64,000 bases of DNA, taken from contig NW_023998426.1 of assembly GCF_014805625.2 (NCBI RefSeq), forward strand, positions 682,176 through 746,175, given 5' to 3'. This document shows positions 36,231 to 49,107 of the stretch, one piece after another; position 1 is the stretch's first letter, and every line of letters starts with the position of its first letter. Source of the stretch: Glossina fuscipes. Its lineage: Eukaryota > Arthropoda > Insecta > Diptera > Glossinidae. The notes beneath the pieces were generated by a model. The model did not search any database. It was not told the DNA's origin and saw nothing but the letters and a program-made list of their open reading frames with translations. The position numbers were made by a program, and so were the translations under genes.

Positions 36231-38528
36231 AACTTAAATTAAACTCATTCAAGAAATCCGCCGACGAGCGTTCATCCACGACTCTGGTATAACAATAAAC
36301 ACAATTCAATAAAAATTACAAGAAAATAAAATAAAAGCTGAATCAATAATAGACAAGCAAAATATTTTGTTCACAACTCTAATTAACTTCTTTGTCAATT
36401 AATTTGCCAATACACATAACCGTGGAAGTGATAGAATAAGGGAGGATGTAAAGGAACGAGGTATAAAAACTTTGAGTACATTACAATAATAATATCTTAT
36501 TTCCTTGGCCGTCAATTCAGAGATATTTGCCGGTACATTTTCAGACAAATCCACCGAAGGAATTAGTCCGTCAACATAGCATGACATTATCCGGCATAAC
36601 TTTCTTTCATTTTAATCGGTCGTAAACTTTCCGATTGCAATCTTCTGATAGTTCGTAGTTCTTCTGAAGAATTCTCAATTCGGAGGTGACTCGTAACATT
36701 TCAAAGTACTCGCCTACGACACCCACACGCCTAGGTGACAAAGACTGTTATTTTGATAGCCGCGACGATTTCTAATTATAGCCCATGAAGATTTTGTTCT
36801 TTTACTTTTTTTGTGTTTGGTGAAGGGTATAAAATATCCAGACACAACCAAACATAATTTTCTTGCTTGTTTTTTTTTTCTTTAAAATGTTCATTCGTTC
36901 ATTGAATTTTCGTATCATTGGACTCTACAATAAGCATAATCTCATATCTAACCTGAGCCTGGTAATGATTACCATAGCTGATCATTGTACTTGAGTTCAC
37001 CTTTCAATTTATGACTATGCGTTTTAAATGGGTAAGCAGGCATGGATGAATATTTAAATTAATTATGTAGCGCGGAGCATCTGTTATCATAGACACAATC
37101 TTTGATTGTCTTCTTTCCAACTTGGCTACGTTGTAGGAACAAGCTGTTTCCCGCAATTGGATTTCATAGGACAATATTGGTGTAATAATATCATTTTATA
37201 GAGGGGTAATATTTTATTCTATATAAACCCAACCTTGAACTTGAGTTTAGCAAATACCATAATTCGTTCATTCGAATATTTTTATATCGCATTCTCTTGA
37301 CTGGGTATATGTTCGCCATCGATTTTTCTTTTATTTATTTATTCACTTATTTGCCATATCCACATTCACTGCAAGATGATCGTGAACGATTTCGCTAACT
37401 TTTTAGCTTATTCGGCAACTTTGAAACTAAACCCATTATTGTAAACAAGTGTTTTGTGAATCGTATTTACTTTGATAAGGCAGCCTACTGAGGAATATCG
37501 AGATAGATGTAACGGTGAATGTTTTCGAAATTTCAATCTGTTGCAAATACTAGAGAAACCACATATAGCCGTTGTAGTGGTATAATAATCGACAAACTCT
37601 TGTAAGTGTTTTGAAGAGCCCATTCAAGAGTATACCTCTTCAATTTTAACGCATACATAATCAATTAATTATATTCATGAATATGCTATACAAGTACAAC
37701 ACATTCAATGTATTATGTTATACATCGTATGCCTGCTGGTGACTAATGAAAAAGGACCAGAAAAATTTATGAACTCTTTGCATATGTTTGACATTAAAAA
37801 AAACTGGTTATTTGTCAGACCTATAAAAAGGCGTACGCACCCACACCCATACACCCGCACATATTATGCATGAATGCAATCATGCAATCCCAAGTACACA
37901 CATACAAATTGACTTTTGTGGAAAACTTTAACCCATTAATGACTGTATCCAATTTGATGTTTTTTTTTTTTTCTTTTTTCAGTTGAAAGGGAAGAGAAAA
38001 CAGGTTAAAAATATTACTTAAAAATTCTAAAAAAAAAAAAAAATAAATAAATATATTTTTTCAAAGCTTTAAATGGGTTAAGAGAGATGCTGTGTACCGT
38101 CATAATGTATAGTATAATCATTTATATAAATTACGTGTGCGTATATGCGTATCTGTAACAAAATGAGTGCTTTCATCTACATACACGCTTGTAAACCTAA
38201 AAATATATTATGAAAACTCTACTGTTACCACTTAAATCTTAAAATTTATTATGTAATATATGTGTAATTAATGATTACATGTAAATATGCTTACATGTGT
38301 GCTATAGCTGTGTTATGGGCTATATGTGAGAAAAAAAAAAAATAATAATGATTTTAACAGCTCTTGAACATTATACATAACCATGCATATCTTCTCTGTC
38401 TCGCATAAAAGGCAGTCACACACATCATCCATAAGTGTTTGCCATCCGAGCTGATAAAAATGACAAAAAAAAAAAAAGAAATGTAAAAATTCTAAAAAAA
38501 AAAACAGAAAAGCGCTATCAGTAGATGC

Positions 38529-38564
<36 letters not shown>

Positions 38565-39110
38565 GTATGTGTGTGTGATGGTTTATAATATTACAATTAT
38601 TAAGAAGTTTTTACTCACGTGTGGATTTTAATATTCATTTATAACATGATGCCGTATATACCGTAAAACAAATTGAAGGAAATATTAAAGGGTTAAAAGT
38701 GATTTTTGGACACTTATTTTTTTTTGGAATATTTTTCCGCCTCTTTAGTGACTATAGAATAAATGATTTAGTGATGTATTTCTGAATACCTATTTCCATC
38801 TCTTAATTTATTACTTTGTTAATGCCTCGTCACAATAGTAGCCAAAGTCGCTCATCGTTATTGACCCTTACAGTGAGGATATGCTTCACAACAGTGAACC
38901 GACAGGATTGTAATCTGTCGGCGCAAAATCTCGTTAATCGTTTCTAAGTAACACTTTTAAGGGCTGATTATACAATTTTTTGTTAAGTTGCGGAAGACAG
39001 AGTGAGTTGCGTCTTTCGATTGTTTCTTCTTAATTGTAAGATTTCATTTCCGTGACATAGTTAAGCTTTAGGGAAATTTTTTTTCTCGTTTAAGTGCTTT
39101 GAACTGAATG
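36231..39110. other. A+T-rich, microsatellite-dense DNA, no gene seen
   Basis: Near 36790-36865 a possible element end reads 'gaagggtataaaat' and 'ataattttcttgcttg', similar to the outer ends of the inverted repeat. From about 37750 to 38600 there are T runs, A runs and a TG/TATG microsatellite. No coding motif was recognised. Confidence 0.5.
38530..38579. repeat. (TG)n/(TATG)n compound microsatellite
   Basis: About eleven TG units followed by interspersed TATG and further TG units, read directly. Alternating purine-pyrimidine DNA of this kind can adopt the Z form. Confidence 0.95.
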
Positions 39111-39119
39111 ACTTAGGCA

Positions 39120-39520
39120 GACGCAATGATGTATACCTATTATGGATGCCTGGCCATTCAGATGTTGATGGCAACAAAAAGGCTGACCGTCTAGCCAACA
39201 GGCGAACCCGACATTAGGTCCTGAACCTTTCTGTGGCTTACCAAGACACCATATTAGCAAATTGGTATTGCAATGGGCGCAGAAGGAATCAGATTACCGC
39301 TGGAAGCAATATGCAGGACACCGGCAGGGAAAAAGGATTCATAAAATCTTCCAGTATGGCATATAAATCACTGGAACTAACAAAAAGCGACCTACCTTCA
39401 ATCATCAGCTTCTGCATGAGTCATAATTCCCTCAAGTACCATCTGAAAATCATGGGTATGTCCGCTACCGACTCATGCAGATTATGCCAAGAGCGAGACG
39501 TGGGCATTGGCGAGTACACT
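39120..39520 (+). mobile_element. LINE fragment with RNase H domain end
   Basis: Two conserved blocks are seen on the plus strand. At about 39138-39217 one frame reads LLWMPGHSDVDGNKKADRLA, the C-terminal end of an RNase H domain with the usual HS..GN..AD residues. After a stop, another frame (within 39233-39994) gives SFCMSHNSLKYHLKIMG and then CRLCQERD, matching the block with a Cys-x-x-Cys pair that follows RNase H in LINEs of the I/R1/LOA group. The expected downstream His of this zinc-finger-like block is not found, so the match ends near 39520. The reverse transcriptase is absent. Pseudogene; the clade is inferred only from the presence of RNase H. Confidence 0.8.
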
Positions 39521-41270
39521 AAATCTTTAACGTCGGCGTACGGTTTCTCCCCTCAATTAATAATAATTATAACACGAAAGTATTTTGTGACCGCTTTTTT
39601 CTTTCGCCACATTTTGCAACGTCCCAAAGCCCCTGCAAGCCAAAAAACCACAATTGGTGTACAAATTTCGGCGAATAGAAACTTTTGCCCAATTGCCTCT
39701 CTTAAGATCACTGACTGTCTTCTCTGCTTAATGCCGCAGTGTTGTATTTCATTTATAGTTACATCTACAAGAAATGTTGCAACCAAGCAATGGTTGACAT
39801 CAGACGCTTTTAGCAACGTTAATGGCTTCTTTTCTGCAGTTTATGCAGGAAACGTTGCAGTGATCGAAATTCCAACAAAGGTTACCTGTTATAGGTCTTT
39901 TATGGGCATCTGTTGCGAAGTCTCACTTCAAAGGATGCCCAAGACGATACGCAACAAAGTCAACCTTCCCGATCAGAATCGCCATTGCTCTTGAGTTTTT
40001 ATTTTTATTTGATAAATCATTTCTAGGGTTTGTTTCTGATAATTGCAAAGACGAGGACCATAAGTATTCCGGAGACAGGAGAAAGGAGTAGTTTTCCTAT
40101 ACGTGAAAAGAAGAAACGGCGGGAAATATTACTACACATTACTTACACCAAAGGCGGGCAATGAGGTTAAATTCGAGCAATGGCAGTGCACTGCTCGTTA
40201 TACGGCCAAGTCCATTACAAGTTGATGAGAAAACTAAATTAGCTTGTTAAAGAGACTTCAGTTGCGGTCAAGTCTCTATTATCTTCGTGAAAAATTTGGT
40301 CTGGTACCGGTACCTATACATATCCATAGAGGCACAATTACGCCGATGCTCATGTCAAAAGGACAATCGCTCGGCATTCGAACTCTTGCCTGGTCACGGT
40401 CGAGAGTCTGCCGCCAATATCTAGGAGCTACCTCCACAGATAGAAACTCTATTCTAATCTGGTCCGAATGTAGGCAATGTAAATAGTGCCGACATTGGGT
40501 AATGTGTAGCATTTCTGCACCCTTAACAAGGCCTTGGCCGATGACGGCTTCATTTCAACTTCATTTTGTATTTTTAAATAAAGTAAGGGGTGCTGAGCAA
40601 AATGGTACTTGAGCATTGTTTTATGGACTCACAGAATGAAGGCTTATTCGAACAACCGCTTTATGATTCATTACTACACTGTTATCTCTTGCCATTGGCA
40701 AGTACGATTACAAACTTAGTATACCATCATTAACCAGTAGCAGTAGCCGGTATGAACACAACTCATTTTCCTATTATATGTTGTACTCTTCTTCAGTAGA
40801 TAATGCCGACTGAAAAAATAAATCTACATATATAATGGCGTGTTGTAACAACGGTTTTTACGGTGAAAAAAAAAAAAAAAAATTTATTGCACTTTTAAGA
40901 GGATTTTTTATTTTTTGCTCTTTTTTTACACGGCAATAAAAATATTATTATCTCGCACTACTCTCACTGCGTGGTTATTTATTCTTTTGAAATTGTATAA
41001 AAAGATTTGCGCCATTGATTTATTTTTCCTCTTTTTTTTTGACTCTGCACTGTTATGAATGAGAAGCGTTTTTTTGATATCGACATATCAACAAACTTAC
41101 GTAAGCCGTCTACGAAATATCCTGCAAGAAAAAGATGATGAGATAAATTGTAAAATATTCATGATATATGAGTGCCTAACAAAAAGTAAATGATATTTTA
41201 CATGGACAGAACTGGAACAGAACACACAATTGAAAAATGTGCCAAAATTGGGTAAAGTATATATCCGGCC
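39521..41270. other. Unrecognised, more G+C-balanced DNA
   Basis: The 253-codon plus-strand frame that starts in the LINE fragment stays open to 39994, while an 87-codon frame is open on the other strand (39553-39816). Neither continuation matches a family I recognise. At 40244-40512 frames are again open on both strands. The base composition suggests remnants of one or more unidentified elements rather than host exons. Confidence 0.35.
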
Positions 41271-41357
41271 TATGGTACAACGTAAAGCAAGAACACCTCT
41301 GTTATCGAAAGGTCAATTCTTATAAACCGTAACGGGTAGTGTGTATGTTCTATTGTG

Positions 41358-41400
41358 TATATATAAAAACGGGAATAACCGGTCACGTCTAGTTGTCGTT
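41358..41400 (+). promoter_or_regulatory. TATA-type core-promoter-like arrangement
   Basis: The string 'tatataaaaac' (TATAAAA from 41362) is followed about 29 nt later by 'tctagttgtcg', which is close to the arthropod initiator. The spacing suits a TATA promoter. About 100 bp downstream an element-end-like string occurs ('ccgaatataatattcccgc'), so this may be the promoter of a repeat. No gene follows. Confidence 0.25.
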
Positions 41401-41884
41401 GTAAAGTCTCGAAATTCTCTTTTCTTTTTGTTTTGCTTCTTTTAAGCAAAACTTGGTAGTGCGAATGCTTTCGGCCATAGCCGAATATAATATTCCCGCT
41501 TGCTTGTAATTAGTTTTGTGTTTTGGGTAAGGAAAACATGAGTATAGCGTTTTCCCTCCGGGATTTCTTATAACTAATTCATTGTTTCTACATATGGCAT
41601 GGACCGTACTACGTACGAGTGAATATGCTGATGGTAAACACTTGTTACGGCAATCAAGTTAGGCTTTCCTAATAGCTTTTGTCTTTTTGCTCCAAAATAT
41701 TTTATGAAGGTCTTCGCATAAGATATACGATCGTTCAGCAAACATAGAGGAACATTTACTTTTCGTGCTTATCATATTTCTCGATGTTGCATAAACATAA
41801 GGGATAGCTTAACGAAGACTCGAATTGACATGACGATAGCTAACTTGGCTTTTTTGGAATTTTCGAAAGTGTTTTTTTTATATC

Positions 41885-42260
41885 CACCACTGAAGGATCA
41901 GGGTATACTCGTTTTGTTATTTTCCTTAATGTATGTACCACCCAAAGGGTAGCTGCAGGGACCCTATAAAGTATATATATTCTTGATCAGTGTGAAATTC
42001 TGCATTTATTTAGCCAAGTCTGTCCGTCTGTGTGTCAGTATGGTGTATGTTTATGGCACTCTCCTGGCTGCAAACATGAAGACAACGACTTCCAATTTGT
42101 TAGAAACATTAGGAGTTTCTTCACGCAGTTTGGTATCGAAAATGGTCGAAATTGGTCACAGCAGAAGCCCGCAGTGGAGCCTAAACTGAACGAAATTCGA
42201 TTTTCTTTAACAGAAACTCCTGAGTTTGGGCTCGTTATGACTTGCTGTATTGAGATTTGA
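41885..42260 (+). repeat. INE-1/DINE-like repeat with a clear head
   Basis: The head 'tatccaccactgaaggatca' and 'gggtatactcgttttgtt' are followed by 'ccctataaagtatatatatt', 'cttgatcagtgtg', 'gccaagtctgtccgtctgtg' and 'acttccaatttgttag'. This is a good example of the family layout. The downstream edge is approximate. The short open frames across it are fortuitous. Confidence 0.75.
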
Positions 42261-43738
42261 AACCGCGAACATTGACTTGGTCGCGTTTCTTATCTGCTCC
42301 CCTATACACTCAGATCTTAAGGTTCTTGTAGGATTTTTTTAACTATATGTTGTGACTAACAGGGAACATAAAATAAATGTTCGGATAAGTGTAACTTCCA
42401 TCAAACCCTTACTATTAACAATCCTGCCACATGCTAACGTAACGACTGTTTACTGCGAACGACTACCAATATCTCACTTACTCAATTTGCGTTATCCGCT
42501 TGTCAATTTTTGCAGTCATTATATGACGTTTACGTCAATGAGGTTCTCATCATTTTCATGAAATGATTGCATTTGAAAATTCATGTTTCTATTTTGCATA
42601 TTGATGCAAATGCCTTTTTGACAATTCCTGGTTGCGAAAATGGTTTCTAAAACACTTTTTATATATACAAAAGTTCGCACATCGCATATGCCATCAAATG
42701 GAACGAGAACGCTTTGCAAGAACATGCCGCGAATTTATAGACTTTTTCTGATTCAATTCTTATCCGATGATAATTTTTACGCGTAAACTTTTCGTAAATT
42801 GAAAACATCGCCTGCAAATGAAACCAACAAAGTTGCGAGCGATTCATTCTCTATTTAGGTACAACTGCAAGGCACAATGTATTCGTGTATATTAAGCTGC
42901 ACCTTTTACTATTCTACTAGTCTACTTAGATCTTTGCCGGTCTCTCACAAGATATATAAAATCTGTATACGGCTTGTGATAACCTTGCCTCCGCCTTCCT
43001 TTTCTATGTACCACGGAATACGAAGGTGACAATATACAACCAAGCAACCAACATAAATGCGAGTAAATTACTATTTATTCTCATTGTGATGTTGAAGTAT
43101 ATGTAACTATAGCTGGTAGGAATGTGGAAATTCTGCAAAGATAACATAAAATAGTAAGTCCACAAAAAAAAAAAACGAACATACAACCCTTTTCCTCATT
43201 TTCGTTTTTCCGCTTTTCTTCTTTCTCTTTCCGTTTTCTGTTTAGTTATTCGCTAAGAGTAGACTTTTTTTTGTTAAGATAAGAGGGAAGAGATAGGCAC
43301 GAGGACATTGGTAAATAATTATTGTACTTTATGTGCATAAACGTACGGATGTGCTGTTGGGTTTTCTGCACATGTTTAGCATTTTAAATAAGCATTTACA
43401 GTATACACAACGCTTTTGTTAGGTTTTCATACATGCCTGCCTATCTTGTGCGTAGGCTTTTACATTACAGTACTTGTTTAGATTATAGCAAATAGCCTAA
43501 GGGGATAGAATAAGCTCTTGTGTATTGTGTATTGGTTATGTTGTATACAAAATGTATGTGTATAAGTAATTGTAAAAAAAAAAATAAAAAAAATAAAAAA
43601 AAAATGTTTTTTTTTTTTTTTTTTTGTTTTAATCATTTCTCTTTCATATTCGTATAGAACAGAAGGCCTACTTAGTACACTTTTCAATCATTTTGTGTTT
43701 TGCAGCTTTAATAACATCGTTATCACCACGTGTATGTA

Positions 43739-43748
43739 NNNNNNNNNN
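43739..43748. other. Assembly gap of 10 N
   Basis: Ten consecutive N follow 'accacgtgtatgta'. The round length suggests a placeholder, so the true distance is unknown. Both flanks are low-complexity. Confidence 0.99.
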
Positions 43749-43920
43749 ATTCTCTCTTTACGAGTTGTTTGTAATCCATATAAAGAAAGAGAGAAAAAAA
43801 AAATTCATTTAAAAAAATCTAGTATTTGTTTTTGATTTTTTTTTCCTGTTGAAGTTTTTTTTTTTTTTTGTATTTTTGTTGTGTTCTACCCTTTTAAGTC
43901 TCCTAGTCACAACAAGAAAG

Positions 43921-43960
43921 CAACAGCAACAGCAACAGCAACAACAACAATGACAACAAC
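43921..43960 (+). repeat. (CAG/CAA)n repeat
   Basis: Interspersed CAG and CAA triplets, read directly. In a coding frame it would encode polyglutamine, but no open frame of useful length contains it. Confidence 0.9.
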
Positions 43961-44115
43961 ATTATAAATACGAGAAAAAACATGTAATAATAATAAACAA
44001 GCAAAAGTGTAAATTATTTTCACTCTGCTTCCTAAAAACATAAGCCAACGCACACACATTTAAACCCATCATCAGTCTGTTGTGTAAAAGCAGATTTTCT
44101 TTTACAGTTTTTTTT

Positions 44116-44150
44116 CTCTTCTTCTTCTTCTTTTTCTTCTTCTTCTTCTG
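44116..44150. repeat. (TTC)n-rich pyrimidine tract
   Basis: A pyrimidine-only stretch made of CTT units broken by longer T runs. It complements nothing specific nearby. Confidence 0.85.
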
Positions 44151-44699
44151 TTTTTCTCTACGTATGTGCATGTGCTTTTTGTTTCCTGTTTCGCCCTTTC
44201 TATTATGCTATTCTCAACAAGACATATAGCAGAGCAAGAACAATCAGAATTTTTATGTTTTGAGTTAAAAGCTAAAAATGCGTTCCCTCAGCGCACACTC
44301 TGCAATATGTTACAAAGACTTAGCTTAGCTCTTAAATAAGATGAGCTATGATCGACTTTATTATACCTTTCAGGCCTTGGGATCTCGTTGCGAAAATCAG
44401 CAACAGATCTTTACTTGTTTTGTTCGTTCGACAACATATGTCTTATCACGTGTTGCGAAGATCCCACATTTAATGCTCCTTATTAACTTTTCGCAGCTTT
44501 TCAAAAAAGAGAAAAAAAAAAAATGCTGACAATCACCAAGAAATTAGACTAAATATTGTAATTACTATTGCGTCTTCGGAAAATGATTTCCATTCCATTG
44601 GTCAAAATAAAAAGCGATGTTATTATGGTGACGGTCGAGTTAGATAAATTTTACTTCTCAACGATCTCGCGTTGCCGTTTGCATCAAACCGAGGCTTTC

Positions 44700-44733
44700 T
44701 TCCAGAACGTGGACTGGCCTTCCAGAACGTGGT
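44700..44733. repeat. 20-bp tandem duplication
   Basis: The string 'ttccagaacgtgg' occurs twice with a period of 20 bp. Each copy contains TTCnnGAA, the core of a heat-shock element, but two isolated copies without a gene downstream mean little. Confidence 0.8.
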
Positions 44734-46929
44734 GTATGTTCAAGATCAAAATTCCCGGAACGAAATATTTTTTATTTGCTTGAACAACATTTTTACGTTA
44801 TCGATAGTAAAAAAAGTAAAATCTGCCGAAAATGCTGCGTTTCATTGTTGAGATTTGAAAGGATATCGACCAAAAACTATTGCATGGAATCAATCGAACC
44901 CTTACTATATCAGCTATCAAGATATATATATAATGATTATGCAACTTGTGCGTCGATTTGACTCTAATTGAGTCCTCTGTTAGGAAAAAAAACCTCATAA
45001 CCGAATTTGCTTTGTCACGTGCAGCACTATATGATCACAAAGAAGTGAGGAAATAGAGAAATACATGAGAGTGACCGCAACGCAATGGATATGTGCCCAA
45101 TCGCTAAAAATTACGTCCTTAGCGGCTAATCAAGTAATCACCAAAGCGCACTGAGCAAACGTCGATTTGCTAGTCGCGAATGTTTTTCCACTCAGCTATG
45201 TGGCAGTCTATTAATTAGTCATCAGAGTCTGTAAAACATTCTTTAAAATAAATTTCGCTGGAAGGCGAACTTGACTCAGGTGCCAACTTAACTTAATCAA
45301 CGATACTTTTCCGTTGCATTTTTCACTCTTGGCGCTGTAGCTTCGTGAAAAAATAAAGGCAAAATTCAAGAGACCATAACTGTTAAATCAATTTACACGA
45401 GTTTTTCGCCAAACCATCCTGAATGGAAAATAGAGAATAAAGAAATTTTGCTTTCCGGGAGGAGCAATTTTCACTTAATCACTATTCAGTCAGTTTTCTA
45501 ATGATTCCTTAAATACGTCATACTACCTTTTTTGGGTAGAATATATAGTTACTATCCGTTTCTTTCATAACCTTTTCCACGATTTCGTATAAAAAAATGT
45601 AAAAAGTAAATCTTTTTCTTGATAAATGCAATGCGCCGTCATTCAACATTGAACATAAATATAATATCTTTACTAAAGAAAGGAAACTACTTCAGCAAAA
45701 ATTTAGGTCATATTTACTTACAGACTCAAGACATATTACTTTCGATATTAATAGTTTAGCAAAATCTTCAACAAAATGCTTTACAATACTTTCTTAATAC
45801 AGAACGATAAGCTAAAGCAAAGACAATGCAAGCTTGCTTCCATCTTATTTAAAAGAGTTTTCAGCAAGTAAGAAACCAGATGCTGTAGCTTAATTGTCTT
45901 TAGAATTTCCCCCGAAAATTATTATACTCGCAGTCTCTAAGTTAAGCCAGAAGGTTCCATCAGCTCAGGGACAAGTACAGCTGTTCTTAGATCTCCTCCG
46001 ATATTCTCACCTCTGATTACTGGGTTGTCAAAAAATTTCTACATTTTTTCCTTTACTTTAATCCAGTTAAACGAAGTATAACTCATCCCTAAAAAACCAA
46101 TAACGTTTCGGCCCACGGTATTTGGCAGCAGCACCACCTTCACCCGCTTGCACAATCGCCACTTTAGAATACTTTGCATTCAATTGCTTCTTTTAGGTTG
46201 GTCCAATGCTTCCATCTACAGGTTATTCTCCTAAAAATACACTTTACAAATAAGTCCCGTTCTAATTTTTTAAGTGAACTATTGATCTGGTAAAAATTTA
46301 CATATGCCTCGACCCTGCCAAACCCAATTTCATTTATCCCCCTTGGTAAACCATAATATTCGTAGGATTCTGTTGCTTTATAGATCAGACAACATATTGT
46401 ATTTTGTTCGGAAATTTATTCATCCATAGATGAGGGGCGTCTAAAACACGCATCGAAATTAACACACTTCCGTTGTTTCCTTTACAATCACGTGACTACC
46501 AAGTACTGACTCTTTCGTCGTCGTTTGTTGAAAATGTTGAAAAATTTGTTATATTTCTACACAATTTCCATTACTCGCAGCTTTTATTAATGTTAAAGTT
46601 GTCGTTCAGTATGTTTATGAATGTACGTCCAGATGTGTGCATAACAACAATAAGTTTTTGTTACATAAAGTTAATGGCTTCATACACGGGTTAGCTCACA
46701 TTTCTTGTTGGCCTTTTCTTTATTTAACAAATAACCAGCACTTTTCCTCAGGTTCCTTTATATTTTCGGTAACATTGTTTAGGAAGAGTTTAGAAAGATA
46801 CAAAAACTAGACTCATTCCATCATTGCCTTAAATGATGATAGCTGAAAATAAGAAAAACTTCCACAACTAAAGAAGTAAGAAAGAAAGACTCGAATATTT
46901 TATTAAATGTTATTCTTGTTTGCACCCTA

Positions 46930-47240
46930 CTCCATCTGCGGCACTGTGTATTAAGTGTGTATGAATTTATGTAACAACCAAACGAGGTTCGCATAGACCC
47001 GCCTTTTACAATAATCGAAGCTTGTCTGTCTGCCCGGCCATGTATTTTTGCATTTAACCTACAGGTCGCAACTCTCTTCAGACATTTCCATGAAATTTGA
47101 TTCGCTGAGCAAAGGCACTTGGTTCAGGTAGGGCAATTTTTTGAACCATCTCTCATATTGTTCCTACGGAAACTGAATCTTTTCAATATTTCATGAGGCA
47201 AATTGGATCATAATAGTAAATTAACAAACAAATCAACCTC
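46930..47240 (+). repeat. INE-1/DINE-like repeat, diverged
   Basis: It keeps 'tgtctgtctgcccggccatg', 'cctacaggtcgcaactctc', 'aatttgattcgctgagcaaa', 'tggttcaggtagggcaattt' and 'gaaccatctctcat', in the order of the copy at 22575. A further piece with 'aattttcgaaatattttgac' and 'ggcaacggttcgggtagag' lies at about 47560-47660. Confidence 0.55.
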
Positions 47241-48639
47241 ACCGTATTTGGAACTGATGGGTTTATATTTTTGATACTACAACATAGAAGGAATCTAATA
47301 ACATGCAAACACTTCCAATTGGTTTTGTTCGTCACAGTAATTTCACATAAATATTAAGTGGACCAAATTTGAGCCACACGGGTCTACATCTTGAACCTTA
47401 CCCCATCTGAGATATCTGTTGAAAAAAATGTAATTTTTAATGTGTTATGATGAAATTTGGTCCGTAATAGCAATTTAGTAAAGGAATTAATAGTAGGGAA
47501 TTTGGATCACATAGGTCTATAGCTTCGAATCTGACATAATACATGGACTATCATGAAAATCGAACCCTCAATTTTCGAAATATTTTGACACACGAACGAA
47601 AAGCTGTTGGCAACGGTTCGGGTAGAGTCACTTGTTCAGCAACTTTCAATATAATGCCTTAATACGAAATGTCGTTCCACGAAAGCATGTAGATTTGCAT
47701 TGGATATTTAATAACCTGGCTTTTTTATTTTATCTTATTCTATTTTCTACACGTAAAATGAGATACAAACACTTAAGCACTCATTTAAGATCAACGGCAA
47801 GTTTATTGTTCTCTTATTTCTTTTTCGGATAATTGTTGATTACATGCAATTAATTTTGCTGCTCCTTGATTCTCGCTTTGATTAGACGGATTAAAAGCAA
47901 TTTCCAATTATGCGTTCTGTACAACTCTAAGTAGTTGAACATTGGATTGAAGTTAGTTAAACTGGAGCATCACCACTCTAGTTATATCTCCCAAGCGTAC
48001 GCATAGCAAACCATCACTATCTGCAACTCAGACCGCACACTTCTGTAAATGCTTTCGTATACAAATTTGAGGGAAAGAGAAAAATGCACAATACCTTGAG
48101 GAGTCGTTAAAAAACAGCTTTCTAAGCATTTCGTGGTCACTAAGGAAACTATTACATTAACTTAAAATTATACGATGACTCTACTAACTGACTTACCTAC
48201 GAAAACTAAAGGAAAATTGAAGTTTAGCTGTTGCTAACTTCATTTTAATTTTAATTAAAATGCAAAGCAATCTCTTGCAACAGCGGTACTAAACTAAAAA
48301 AGTGCAAAGAAGAAAAAATAGTAAAAATGTCTTTAGATCTTAGGTGAAATAATAGTAGAAGTTAATCACTTCAAAAAGGATTGATTTTAAATCGTAACAT
48401 TAAGACAGATCTTGTTTATGCTTTTAGGTGCTGCTCCCATCAAGAATGCTTTTAAATCTTATTCATAGTAAAAGGAAAATTTAAGCACTAAAAAATACCA
48501 TTTATTCCATAATAAAATTCATTTAAAACCTAATGGAAGACTACATGAAATAATTTAGTGCCAAAGGGTTACTTTTAGCACCAAAAGATTAATAGTTTAC
48601 TTGTGAGACAATAAATTTTTTGATTTTAGTTGAAAATTT
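47241..48639. other. A+T-rich non-coding DNA with old repeat pieces
   Basis: No coding motif. The region near 48480-48600 has alternating strings 'tagtgccaaagggtta' and 'tagcaccaaaagatta', suggesting a small local duplication. A palindromic AT string lies near 48242-48262. Confidence 0.4.
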
Positions 48640-48870
48640 GAAGTGGATCGCTGGACAACATTAATTTCCGTACAACGCCATGCAGATATCTGTAAGGCTT
48701 TTTAACCAATAGCTTTCATCTCTTTGCCAAGGGTCTTGGCATGCCAAACTTCATCAAATTATCTCTCAAATTGGGAAATGCAGGCTGAACGCATAAAAAC
48801 AAAGTGGACAGACGGACAGGCGAGCTTAAATCGGCTCAGGAAATTGATTCTCAATCAACCGGCATAACCA
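48640..48870 (-). repeat. Partial INE-1/DINE-like repeat
   Basis: The plus strand shows 'gtggacagacggacaggcg', 'agcttaaatcggctcagg' and 'gattctcaatcaaccggcat', the complement of the middle block of the family. The head and tail are not clear. Confidence 0.5.
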
Positions 48871-49011
48871 ATGTTGGGCCTACGTTAACTCCTTGTGAGT
48901 GTTGCATGCATCCGCATGAATTTTACATGTCCTTGTATCTTGTAGTTTAGTGTATAATGAGGAATCAACGAAAAGATCACATTCATGTAGAAATAAGCAA
49001 AAAAAAAAAAA

Positions 49012-49107
49012 AAAACTCATACGTATCGGCAGCACAGCGACACACTCGCAGCCAGTATAGATCCAAGCGAGCGTTGAACCACTGAGCCGTTGCGCATGCA
49101 CCACTTG
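49012..49107 (-). ncRNA. Degenerate tRNA-derived (SINE-like) sequence
   Basis: On the minus strand 'ggctcagtggttcaacgctc' fits a polymerase III A box (TGGCTCAGTGG-like, one mismatch) at the position of a tRNA D arm. It is followed by 'ctcgc' and 'gcgag', a possible anticodon stem, here with an enlarged 17-nt loop. A recognisable B box is missing, and the segment runs into a T tract of about 18 nt that could end a polymerase III transcript. It is not a functional tRNA. A degraded SINE head or tRNA pseudogene is the best reading. Confidence 0.4.

Larger units (their letters stand above)
42261..46929. other. Non-coding DNA with low-complexity core, no gene seen
   Basis: The central part (about 43150-44200) is a run of A, T, CAA/CAG and TTC repeats and includes a sequencing gap. 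Around 45880-46420 the sequence is of normal complexity but unrecognised. Short frames at 44341-44961 overlap one another and match nothing. Confidence 0.45.
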
